From the IMG/VR virus record IMGVR_UViG_3300023178_000098, positions 1-41,505 of that record: a stretch of DNA of 41,505 bases. One strand, 5' to 3'. Shown here piece after piece: positions 22,407-29,813 of the stretch. Under the pieces are notes generated by a model, which had not been told where the DNA came from, searched no databases, and was given only the letters and a program-made list of their open reading frames with translations. The stretch's first letter is position 1, and every line of letters begins with the position of its first letter. The position numbers and the translations under genes are program-made. The stretch comes from a virus.

Positions 22407-23427
22407 TATCATTTCCTTCGTAGTATTTATGTAGTTCTAGGCTTGCTAAATTTTTACATTTAGACTCTACCATAATATCTGCTGTATCTAAAAACTGCAA
22501 TGCCCAGTCGTTAACTGCTGTGTTCCACATGTAATCGCTGTGCGCTCGTAGTTTTGCTTTCTTGTAGCCTTGCTCTAGTAATGTTTCTTTGTTAGGTAAT
22601 ACGTTTGGATTATGATTGACTAGATAATCTTCTCGTGATACTGAGTAATGAATAACAGGACGTACACCACGCCAACTATCTATTATGCGTAGATATCTAT
22701 CGTCGGTGGGTTGAATGTATTCTCCACTAGCGACCCAGTGATGGTGTATGTCAAGAACGAGTGCGACGTGGTTGGCAAGTTCCAGACTGGCGTCGATGCC
22801 CCACGAGTTTTCGTCATTTTCAATAGTAAGTGTGTTTCGTGCTTCTGGAGACAGTCTTGGAAGGACGTTGATGATACCGGCTGGACCTTGTCTACCGGAG
22901 ATGTGGACGTTACATTTGAAGTCTTGCCAATTGACACCGTAGCCCATCCACCTCGCAACATTGATGTGATACTCGAATTCCTCAATTGATCTCTCCACTA
23001 TATCAGGGTTGTCAGATGCAAGCACAGTAAACTGACCAGGATGCATAGACAACCGTACATCCAACTGCCTTGCAAGCTCGCCGACCCTTGCGAAATGCTT
23101 TTCGCAATATGCGACCACATCAGGACGTTTCCAGTAATAGCACCAAGTAGGCTCAGTGTATACAGGAAGGACATCACTGCCGAGTCTAACCATTCGTAAT
23201 TCATGTGGTAAACCTCCTACGTATTCAATCAAGTTGTAGTATGACTGAATGTTGTGTACCATGATGGACCACAGTCGTTCTTCTGCAACATCACGAGTCT
23301 GACGATTAAGCCACTGTACTGTTGTACTGCGAGTATTTAGTGGCCGCTGAATTTCTTCTAGCAGTTTCTTTTTCTGCGTTTGATCTGGGTGCATGTACTT
23401 GCATGCAAAGCCTATTCTCTTAGTCAT
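22336..23427 (-). CDS. uvdE: UV damage endonuclease UvdE
   Basis: 363 residues of a TIM-barrel UV dimer endonuclease, which nicks DNA 5' to UV photoproducts to start alternative excision repair. Metal-binding motifs are visible: SMHPGQFTVLAS near residue 130, NVHISG near 175, IENDENSWG near 203 and LVLDIHHHW near 226, plus HYSVSR. I start it at MTKRIGFACKYMHPDQ because family members begin this way. A longer frame of 20 extra codons from 23487 lacks an SD and spans a perfect sigma70 promoter. That promoter puts the transcript start at or next to the ATG, so the mRNA may be leaderless. The last 71 bp overlap the next gene. The family assignment is firm. Confidence 0.92.
   Translation of the reverse strand: MTKRIGFACKYMHPDQTQKKKLLEEIQRPLNTRSTTVQWLNRQTRDVAEERLWSIMVHNIQSYYNLIEYVGGLPHELRMVRLGSDVLPVYTEPTWCYYWKRPDVVAYCEKHFARVGELARQLDVRLSMHPGQFTVLASDNPDIVERSIEEFEYHINVARWMGYGVNWQDFKCNVHISGRQGPAGIINVLPRLSPEARNTLTIENDENSWGIDASLELANHVALVLDIHHHWVASGEYIQPTDDRYLRIIDSWRGVRPVIHYSVSREDYLVNHNPNVLPNKETLLEQGYKKAKLRAHSDYMWNTAVNDWALQFLDTADIMVESKCKNLASLELHKYYEGNDNERQILERNVRPQRFNDIEVRIA
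22424..22431 (-). promoter_or_regulatory. Possible late-promoter-like box (CATAAATA)
   Basis: 7 of 8 match to TATAAATA, 17 bp before the 90-residue gene, inside uvdE; the coding context makes it weaker evidence. Confidence 0.4.
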
Positions 23428-23433
23428 GTTTAT

Positions 23434-23462
23434 AGTATACTGCCTTTTGTTGTTTATGTCAA
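23434..23462 (-). promoter_or_regulatory. Sigma70-type promoter of uvdE
   Basis: TTGACA at 23457-23462, a 17-bp spacer and TATACT at 23434-23439. The -35 starts directly after the glycosyltransferase stop. The start site would fall at or within 1-2 nt of the uvdE ATG. Confidence 0.8.
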
Positions 23463-24281
23463 TCATTTCCAGTTTTCTCTTACCCATAAATCTTTACAAT
23501 AATGTGGATTAGGATCACCATGAAATACTGCTATACTTGTTTCATTTAGTATTTTAGGTTCTCCTGGTGTTTCAAAATCTCTGTTGCCTTTTGTTCCTAC
23601 CATACGAGGTTTACCTCGCATCTCCCATTTATAACTTTGTATCCATTCATCGGGCCAATAGTCAAAATCTTGTGTTATCTTGTGACGTATCCAATCTTGA
23701 TCTCCATGCCAGCGTCGAATTGGTTCTGTAGGATTACGAGCAAAGTCCTTCCAAACTTGAGGGTGTTGTCCTGAATCAAGTCTAAACACACTTGAATTAA
23801 ATTTAGGATAATTTTTAATTACAAATCTATTGAAGTCTCTGCATATTAAAAATTCCCCAGGTTTATGTGTAAACAAATGATCAATGTTACGAAACACAAT
23901 TAAATCGAGATCTAGATATAATATAGTTCCTCTAAGTGGCAGTGCTTTGTCAAAAAACATCGGCTTATACCACCAGCCGACTGCTCCACCCATACCGCCA
24001 ATCTTTGGTAACGGCTCTATTCTAACTCCAGGATCAATTCCGTCGGGGCGTTCTGTGAAACAAACAAATTCATAGTTAAGTGTACAGTTACGTTTTACCA
24101 TATTGTACAAGTTGTTTACATACTCCGGACCATACTTGGCTCCGAATTTCAAACAAACTACATAGTTTTGTTTTGTTCCCATCGGGGTCGGATTTAGCCT
24201 CTCTTTGGCTAAATCCAATTTTTCTTGTAACTTACGAGCTTTCCGTTCGCCTTTAGTTTCCCCGGGATAATAAGTTTTCAT
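23463..24281 (-). CDS. Glycosyltransferase (GT-A, DxD type)
   Basis: 272 residues. After a basic N-terminal helix (residues 1-33) the protein shows a GT-A fold pattern: YVVCLKFGAKYGPEYVNNLY, then GWWYKPMFF near 102-110 and the nucleotide-sugar/metal motif ILYLDLDLIVF with Asp124 and Asp126. C-terminal HGDQDW and AVFHGDPNPHY fit acceptor and metal-binding loops of GT8-like enzymes. The substrate is unknown; glycosylation of phage DNA, virion proteins or host envelope are all possible. Its ATG follows directly on the queD stop with an SD GAAGG inside the end of queD, so the two are translationally coupled. The gene ends just before the uvdE -35 box. Confidence 0.83.
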   Translation of the reverse strand: MKTYYPGETKGERKARKLQEKLDLAKERLNPTPMGTKQNYVVCLKFGAKYGPEYVNNLYNMVKRNCTLNYEFVCFTERPDGIDPGVRIEPLPKIGGMGGAVGWWYKPMFFDKALPLRGTILYLDLDLIVFRNIDHLFTHKPGEFLICRDFNRFVIKNYPKFNSSVFRLDSGQHPQVWKDFARNPTEPIRRWHGDQDWIRHKITQDFDYWPDEWIQSYKWEMRGKPRMVGTKGNRDFETPGEPKILNETSIAVFHGDPNPHYCKDLWVRENWK

Positions 24282-24731
24282 CTAACCTTCATAAATTGCT
24301 GAATTGGCTCCATGTTCGGCACATTCTACTCGCACACAATAACAACGATTGTTTGTTTGTTCACGTACTAGTTGATCTGCAAATTTAAATGCGTGTTCTG
24401 CAAACTTCTCTGCACCAACGCCGTCAAAAATACGTAGTTCTGCTAGACCAAACTCTTCCATTTCTTGTAGTTTATATAAAAATGGATCAGCCCTATCTAC
24501 TGCTACCTTATGATCAAAACTATCTTCAAGCCAAGCCTTCAAAGGTTTTAGTCCTCCAAAGTCTACAGCCCAGTTTTTATTATCTAATTCGTCACAACCA
24601 AATGTAAATGTAAATGCTAATGAATAACCGTGTAGCAGATGACAATGTGAATGATCTGCGTTAGGCTGGCGGAACACTGCTGATAAGCCAATGTTGTGTC
24701 CGTAATGTTTTGTACTGTAATATTTACCCAT
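24282..24731 (-). CDS. queD: 6-carboxytetrahydropterin synthase-like protein (QueD/PTPS family)
   Basis: 149 residues of the T-fold family that converts dihydroneopterin triphosphate to 6-carboxytetrahydropterin, the second step to preQ0, 7-deazaguanine and queuosine. Visible landmarks are HSHCHLLHGY (residues 27-36, with Cys30 as the likely catalytic cysteine), VDFGGLKPLKAWLEDSFDHK and the terminal ECAEHGANSA. The usual C-x3-HGH zinc motif reads C-x3-HGY here, a variant I associate with a distinct QueD-like subfamily. The SD AGGAGG is strong and a sigma70 promoter lies at 24814-24842, giving a leader of about 75 nt. No queC, queE or folE is in the window, so it may feed host queuosine synthesis or phage DNA modification encoded elsewhere. 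Confidence 0.87.
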   Translation of the reverse strand: MGKYYSTKHYGHNIGLSAVFRQPNADHSHCHLLHGYSLAFTFTFGCDELDNKNWAVDFGGLKPLKAWLEDSFDHKVAVDRADPFLYKLQEMEEFGLAELRIFDGVGAEKFAEHAFKFADQLVREQTNNRCYCVRVECAEHGANSAIYEG

Positions 24732-24780
24732 CTCTTGCCTCCTGTATTAGTCGAGTAAGTTTGATGCGCAGAGTGTTTAT

Positions 24781-24805
24781 AGTGGGATGAGCATATAAGA
24801 CCACT
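24781..24805 (-). promoter_or_regulatory. 5'-terminal hairpin in the queD leader
   Basis: AGTGG and CCACT can pair around a 15-nt loop at the predicted 5' end of the queD mRNA, followed by ATAAACACT. It could be mRNA stabilisation or a metabolite sensor; the evidence is only the inverted repeat and its position. Confidence 0.35.
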
Positions 24806-24813
24806 GTATACAT

Positions 24814-24842
24814 ATATTATACTATATTACTTATCTTGTCAA
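24814..24842 (-). promoter_or_regulatory. Sigma70-type promoter of queD
   Basis: TTGACA at 24837-24842 with TAATAT at 24814-24819 (17 bp), or TATAAT at 24816-24821 (15 bp). It overlaps the last codons of the upstream gene. Confidence 0.72.
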
Positions 24843-25404
24843 GTGAAACATTAAATTTTTTCCAAGATTTTGGTAACTCCCAATTTTCTTCTGCATAAAC
24901 AGTAAATTCTACATCTGCAAAACATTCAAATATTTTTGATATTTGGTAAATCCAATATCTAGGATCAACTGCTGGTTTTTCTGCTTCTGCATAATTTTTT
25001 GTACCTTTGTAAATGTTATTAATAAGTTTATTTTTGCTGTACAAATCAAAACCTATAAGTTTAACTTTTTTCTCTTTTGAGTATTTTGCTCCTAAAAGAA
25101 CAGCATAAGGTCCAGCACCCCAGTGTGCGGGCAAGTCCCAACGGTCCATACCCGGATACGGAATATCAGGCAGTATACGCAATTTATGTTCTAGGTTGTA
25201 TAGATCGTAATGTTCTTTTCTAGACCATATCTTTGGTCTATCTTCAAAAGAAATTTCGAACACTTCCTTTAGCATTCTTTTGTCAACACACACTAGATGA
25301 TTAACTTCAAAGTCGCGGAATATAGCATTACACCCTATTTTAATTTCTTTAATATTATTAAGGTTAATACCTTTGCGACTTTCGCCGTTGCCAATTATTA
25401 ACAT
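24817..25404 (-). CDS. Putative glycosyltransferase-like protein (sialyltransferase/DUF115-like)
   Basis: 195 residues. The N-terminus LIIGNGESRKGINL followed by IGCNAIFRDF and HLVCVDKRM, with a later VKLIGFDLYSKN, resembles the nucleotide-sugar-binding half of sialyltransferase/DUF115-type proteins, where a NG(P/E)S turn and a conserved CN(A/N) strand bind the donor. This is a weak, motif-level match. The rest has no recognised domain. It is transcribed away from the S74 fibre cassette across a 49-bp gap. Its last codons hold the -35 box of the queD promoter. Together with the DxD enzyme downstream it suggests glycan modification by this phage. Confidence 0.6.
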   Translation of the reverse strand: MLIIGNGESRKGINLNNIKEIKIGCNAIFRDFEVNHLVCVDKRMLKEVFEISFEDRPKIWSRKEHYDLYNLEHKLRILPDIPYPGMDRWDLPAHWGAGPYAVLLGAKYSKEKKVKLIGFDLYSKNKLINNIYKGTKNYAEAEKPAVDPRYWIYQISKIFECFADVEFTVYAEENWELPKSWKKFNVSLDKISNIV

Positions 25405-25415
25405 ATCTATATTTA

Positions 25416-25423
25416 AATAAATA
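25416..25423 (+). promoter_or_regulatory. Late-promoter-like box (AATAAATA) of the S74/FG-GAP operon
   Basis: 7 of 8 match to TATAAATA on the plus strand, 30 bp before the S74 fibre ATG, in the divergent intergenic region. Confidence 0.55.
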
Positions 25424-25453
25424 CAATGTCAAAAGTTAATAATTGGATGAAAC

Positions 25454-27370
25454 ATGGGCGTAGCATACGTAGACACATTTAGAAGAATAGTACTCCAACC
25501 TGACGGAGTAACCCTTACTGCTGATGATATAGGAGACACACTTACTATTACTAGAGGTAATGGTGTTGCTTTTAATCCAGTAGAAGGTACTGACAGTTTT
25601 GAAATAGACGTCAATTACGAATTGTATATGCCTGTTGGTACAACAGAACTAAGATTAAACGATGTGCATTCCAATTATTCAAGTGTAACACTAACAGGCG
25701 GAAGCAATATTACAGTTACACGGGTAAGCGATACTGAAGTAAGTCTTGCAGCCACAGTTGGTGGCGCCAGCAAGAGTATATCAGGCATTACACTTTCAAA
25801 CCCTATAGTAATACAAACAACATCGGCACATAGTTTTACTGAAGGACGTCCAGTAACCATTGTAGACGTAGTAGGTACAACTCAGTTGAATGGTAATGAA
25901 TATTACATGGATATTCTTACATCAGACACATTTGCACTGTACACCAATGATGCACTAACTAATCCAGTTGACGGTACTAGCGGATTTAGCGCATACGTAA
26001 GTGGGGGTGTTGCAACTGGTGAATATTTCCCCAGAACACAACTAAGCGAATTATCTGATGTAGAAACAGCAGGTGTTGTAACAAATGATATTTTAGCCTA
26101 TGACGGTACAGAATTTGTTCCTACATCAACATTTATAGGTGATGTCAAAGGCAGTGTTGTAGGTGATGACTCGACAATATTAGTTGATGGAGTTAATGGA
26201 AGAATACTTGCACCAGTAGAAAAATTTAGTGGATACACTGCAAGTCCATTGTATGATATTAACGAAAACGGTGGTGTTAATTTTATAGATGCTAATGTGT
26301 TGCTAGGTTTTGTTGGAGGCAGCGCACAAACGGCAAACGCAGCCCTTAAAAGTCAGTCCTTGGCAGTTGATTGGACACCGGTTGTAGGATCTATATATAC
26401 CAATAATAAGTTTCAAATAAGAACTATTCAAGGAAACGCAACCGATGTATTGCGTGACAGTGTTGGATTAGCACCAGAAGGCTGGGGAGACACTGCTATA
26501 ATAGGAAATATTAACGATACCGGTAGTTCAGTAGAAATGGTTGGCGGTATTGGTGTTTCCGGAAGTTATACAACCATTGTAGGCGAACAGGTTCAGATTA
26601 ATACCGACGGCAACTACCCACTTTTACTCAACTGTGGAGTACAACTCGGCCTTAATAGTGGAATTACTTTTGAAGGTCCGTTTAGTGATGCCAATGATAC
26701 GTATTTGGTTGCAGATTTACAAACAGCAAGTAGAACAATTACCTTACCAGATGCAAGTGGAACAGTTGTCTTAATAGACAGCGGAGGGAAAGTAGTACAG
26801 CCTCTAGTAGGAGACTTAACAGGATCAGTGTTTGCTGATGATTCAAGTCTAATGGTAGACGGAGTTTCTGGTAATTTATATTCTACTGACATTTATTTTA
26901 CTGGTACGTTATATCAAAACGGTGTAGCGTTCCAAAGTGGAGCAACAGTAAGCGACAAGTCAGATAACGTTGATTATAATATTTTATTCACAAGCGATAC
27001 ATCTGGAACACAGACTGTAGCAGGAATAGACAACGGATCTCTTATATACAATCCAAGCACAGGGCAAGTTAGTGCTGTTGATTTTAACTCAACATCAGAC
27101 GAAAATCTTAAAAAGAACGTTACTACTATTGATTCAGCATTGAATAAATTGTTAGATTTAAGAGGCGTAAACTTTAACTGGATCGAAAACGGAAATTACG
27201 CAATGGGTGTAATTGCTCAAGAAGTTGAAAAAGTTATTCCGGAAGTTGTTAGCACAAGCGGAGATACAAAAAGAGTAAACTACGGAGCAATGATAGGACT
27301 ATTAATAGAAGCAATCAAGGAGCAACAAATACTTATTCAAGACCTTAGTAGTAAAATGAAGGAATTGTAA
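25454..27370 (+). CDS. Tail fibre with C-terminal S74 (endosialidase-chaperone) domain
   Basis: 638 residues. The beta-rich N-terminal part includes an FCCH-like module at ~115-185 (DVVGTTQLNGNEYYMD), an LSDVETA...YDGTEFVPTS segment and two GDxxGSVxxDDS...VDGVxG modules. From ~residue 546 it ends in an S74 intramolecular chaperone: STSDENLKKNV with the putative Ser548/Lys553 dyad, then GVIAQEVEKVIPE and VNYGAMIGLLIEAIKEQQ. This domain folds trimeric fibres and then cleaves itself off, here releasing about 91 residues. An in-frame TGA sits two codons before the ATG, which fixes the start; GGATGAAAC is a modest SD. A plus-strand late box lies at 25416-25423. It heads a four-gene adhesion operon. 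Confidence 0.9.
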   Translation: MGVAYVDTFRRIVLQPDGVTLTADDIGDTLTITRGNGVAFNPVEGTDSFEIDVNYELYMPVGTTELRLNDVHSNYSSVTLTGGSNITVTRVSDTEVSLAATVGGASKSISGITLSNPIVIQTTSAHSFTEGRPVTIVDVVGTTQLNGNEYYMDILTSDTFALYTNDALTNPVDGTSGFSAYVSGGVATGEYFPRTQLSELSDVETAGVVTNDILAYDGTEFVPTSTFIGDVKGSVVGDDSTILVDGVNGRILAPVEKFSGYTASPLYDINENGGVNFIDANVLLGFVGGSAQTANAALKSQSLAVDWTPVVGSIYTNNKFQIRTIQGNATDVLRDSVGLAPEGWGDTAIIGNINDTGSSVEMVGGIGVSGSYTTIVGEQVQINTDGNYPLLLNCGVQLGLNSGITFEGPFSDANDTYLVADLQTASRTITLPDASGTVVLIDSGGKVVQPLVGDLTGSVFADDSSLMVDGVSGNLYSTDIYFTGTLYQNGVAFQSGATVSDKSDNVDYNILFTSDTSGTQTVAGIDNGSLIYNPSTGQVSAVDFNSTSDENLKKNVTTIDSALNKLLDLRGVNFNWIENGNYAMGVIAQEVEKVIPEVVSTSGDTKRVNYGAMIGLLIEAIKEQQILIQDLSSKMKEL

Positions 27371-28560
27371 TGGGGTTTAGTGTTAAGGGCAGTTCGGTTC
27401 TACAAGAAAATTTTATTCCGTTTGTTTGGGGATCTGGCGATCAAGTCACACCACCTACTTTTAATAGTTCATGGACACCTGAGCCACCAAGCGATTCATA
27501 CTACGGATTTGATGTTGCAGTTGGACTTAATAAAATAGTAGTAGGTGCATATAGAGATCATACCGTTGACGGTGCTGACCTTGGAGCAGTTTATGTTTAT
27601 GATCTAGATGGTTCAAATGAAATAAAAATATCAAATACAATGCCATCAAAAGCCACCTTTGATGATTTTGGATATTCTGTAGATATAGGATGTGGTAAAA
27701 TTGCAGTCGGGTCAAGAGGATATGATGGTGCAGTAGCCGAAAGCGGCAGAGTTGAAATTTTTGATATTGATGGAACAAAGGTTGTAGAACTTGATAGGCC
27801 TACAGGACATGGTTTTGCTAGATTCGGACAATCATTGGCTATTGCTGATAACAGAGTTGTAATAGGTGCTCCGTACAGTGACGCTTACTTTACGCAAGGT
27901 GGTGCTGCTTTTGTTTACAATCTAGACGGTACAAACGAAATTGAATTAGTTCCTTCTAGTAAAAGTAGTAATAGATTATACGGTTATGAAGTTGCTATAG
28001 GTCACGGAGTTATTGCAGTTGCAGAAATAGGTAGAGAAGGCACAGCTGATGTAGTAGGAAGAGTTTTCTTGTTTGATTATAGCGGAAACGAAATTGGAAC
28101 TATTACAGGTTCAAACACAGCCGGTGATGACTTCGGTAGAAAAATATCAATCGGTTGCGGGAAAATTGTAGTTGCAGAGCCTTCTACAGGTGTTGGTGAC
28201 GGGGCTGCATATGTGTTTGACTTGCAAGGTAATCAGTTAACAACGTTTGTGGCTGCGGCTCACGATGTGTCAATAGGTAATGGTAGAATTATAGTAAGTA
28301 GTGGCAGCACAGCAAGAATTTATAATTTAGATTTCCAAGATCTAGGCACTTTGTCATTCCCTGGCACTTCAGGAGTAGGTGCTACATATACAAGCGATAC
28401 TTCATTTGGATTTGCCCGTACTTCTCATGCAATCGGTAATGGGAAGATTGTAGTTGGAGCGCCATACGCTGGAAGTAACCAAGGCGAAGTTTTTGTGTTC
28501 GATACTCCGCATGTTTACACAATCTATGATGCAATAGATTTGCAAAGAGGAAATAAGTAA
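27370..28560 (+). CDS. FG-GAP beta-propeller protein 1
   Basis: 396 residues. The protein is made of repeated blades with the pattern FGxSVAIGxxKIVVGAxxD...GAVYVYDLDGSNEIKI, for example YYGFDVAVGLNKIVVGAYRD near residue 40 and YDLDGSNEIKI near 77. This is the FG-GAP/integrin-alpha type beta-propeller, usually Ca2+-binding and adhesive. A short head (MGFSVKGSSV) and a short helical tail (YTIYDAIDLQRGNK) flank it. The ATG overlaps the TAA of the S74 fibre gene (TAATG), so translation is coupled. No signal peptide, so a virion component such as a fibre-tip adhesin is more likely than an exported protein. Confidence 0.85.
   Translation: MGFSVKGSSVLQENFIPFVWGSGDQVTPPTFNSSWTPEPPSDSYYGFDVAVGLNKIVVGAYRDHTVDGADLGAVYVYDLDGSNEIKISNTMPSKATFDDFGYSVDIGCGKIAVGSRGYDGAVAESGRVEIFDIDGTKVVELDRPTGHGFARFGQSLAIADNRVVIGAPYSDAYFTQGGAAFVYNLDGTNEIELVPSSKSSNRLYGYEVAIGHGVIAVAEIGREGTADVVGRVFLFDYSGNEIGTITGSNTAGDDFGRKISIGCGKIVVAEPSTGVGDGAAYVFDLQGNQLTTFVAAAHDVSIGNGRIIVSSGSTARIYNLDFQDLGTLSFPGTSGVGATYTSDTSFGFARTSHAIGNGKIVVGAPYAGSNQGEVFVFDTPHVYTIYDAIDLQRGNK
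27583..27630 (+). repeat. Blade repeat, copy A (FG-GAP gene 1)
   Basis: About 48 bp coding GAVYVYDLDGSNEIKI; differs at only a few positions from copy C at 29583-29630 in FG-GAP gene 2. Confidence 0.8.
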
Positions 28561-29813
28561 TGGCATTCTATTTACAGGGTACAAAAGTAATTGATGATAC
28601 TGGTAACCCTATCCTTGACGGTTTTGATAGTGTAGCAAATATTGCTGCTACCGAAGTAAAAATTACCACCGGAAGCGATACTGCCGGAGACAATACAGGA
28701 CTTTCGGTTGCTGCTGGAATGCACAATACATGGGCCTATACAATACGTCAATACAATAGTAGTGCGGGTAGGGCAGTATGGTGGACATATAATTTTATAG
28801 AAAGTTTTGGAGGTGTTGGTACTGTTTTTGGAAGAGGTGGTGTTGCTACTAGAAGTGGAATAATAGCAGTTGGTGATCCTAACTATGATGGATCCGGCAC
28901 TGCTCGAGGACAAATTAGATTATCAGTTGGATCAAACAACCAAAACTTCCTAGCAGAAACAAATATTGGTCCTGCTACAGCAGTAGACTATTCATATTTT
29001 GGAATAAAACTTGCAATGGGCTGTGGTAAACTTGCTGCTGGTACAATTTCAGGAATTAACAATACTCCAACAAAAGTTTGTATTTTTGATCTCGATAGAA
29101 CCCAACCAGCAGGCGGTAGCCAATCAAAAAATCGGTATACAGTCCAAACCAGCAACGAAATTATAATTCAAGATCCGTCAGGGTCAACAGGCAGTTCAAC
29201 CGGCTTCGGACGGTACGGTCTATCTCTTAACCATGCACGTTTAGCAGTTGGAGATCCGCTTTACGATAGCGGATCATTTAATAACTCCGGAATAGTTTAC
29301 ATTTTTGATATGTATGGCAATTATCTTTTTCCTATAGAACCTAGTGATCCTGGTAATTCTGGATATTTTGGTTCATCGATTGCAATAGGTTGTGGGAAAA
29401 TTGTAGTAGGTGCTGAAGGCGGCAGTCTTAGAGAGGGTGCAGTTTACATTTATGATCTAGATGGTTCAAATGAAATAAAAATTACAGCAAGCGATGGTGC
29501 TACCAATACTTATTTTGGACATAGTGTTGACGTAAGAAACAATAAAATTTTAGTAGGCGCACAGGGTGATTCTAGCAGTCGAGGAGCAGTTTATCTATAT
29601 GATCTAGACGGTTCAAATGAAATAAAAATAGTAGGATCTGATACCGATGCTGGCGATCAATTTGGTGCATCAGTTGCTATAGGATCTAGTAAAATATACG
29701 TAGGATGTCCTAATGTACTAGTAAACCTAGAAGCACGGGGTGCTGTATACGAATACGAAATCGGATCAACAATTGATACAATGTATGAAGACTGGTTGGA
29801 GGTTCTATATTAA
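28560..29813 (+). CDS. FG-GAP beta-propeller protein 2
   Basis: 417 residues, a paralogue of the genes on both sides. The head (MAFYLQGTKVIDDTGNPIL) has the same hydrophobic-G-x-x-V spacing as the other two. Blades with YFGSSIAIGCGKIVVGA, FGHSVDVRNNKILVGAQ and QFGASVAIGSSKIYVG are clear in the C-terminal half; the N-terminal blades (residues ~45-130) are more divergent. It ends in a helix-like tail (IDTMYEDWLEVLY). Start and stop both use TAATG overlaps. Two of its blades are nearly identical in DNA to a blade of the upstream gene. Probably an adhesin of the same virion structure or an alternative tip. Confidence 0.85.
   Translation: MAFYLQGTKVIDDTGNPILDGFDSVANIAATEVKITTGSDTAGDNTGLSVAAGMHNTWAYTIRQYNSSAGRAVWWTYNFIESFGGVGTVFGRGGVATRSGIIAVGDPNYDGSGTARGQIRLSVGSNNQNFLAETNIGPATAVDYSYFGIKLAMGCGKLAAGTISGINNTPTKVCIFDLDRTQPAGGSQSKNRYTVQTSNEIIIQDPSGSTGSSTGFGRYGLSLNHARLAVGDPLYDSGSFNNSGIVYIFDMYGNYLFPIEPSDPGNSGYFGSSIAIGCGKIVVGAEGGSLREGAVYIYDLDGSNEIKITASDGATNTYFGHSVDVRNNKILVGAQGDSSSRGAVYLYDLDGSNEIKIVGSDTDAGDQFGASVAIGSSKIYVGCPNVLVNLEARGAVYEYEIGSTIDTMYEDWLEVLY
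29451..29482 (+). repeat. Blade repeat, copy B (FG-GAP gene 2)
   Basis: 32 bp coding YDLDGSNEIKI, identical to the core of copy A. Confidence 0.8.
29583..29630 (+). repeat. Blade repeat, copy C (FG-GAP gene 2)
   Basis: 48 bp coding GAVYLYDLDGSNEIKI; near-identical to copy A in the neighbouring gene. Confidence 0.8.

Noticed and set aside
23428-23487. Longer uvdE reading frame starting 20 codons upstream
   Set aside because: The extension has no SD, overlaps the glycosyltransferase end and spans a perfect promoter; the family N-terminus matches the downstream ATG.
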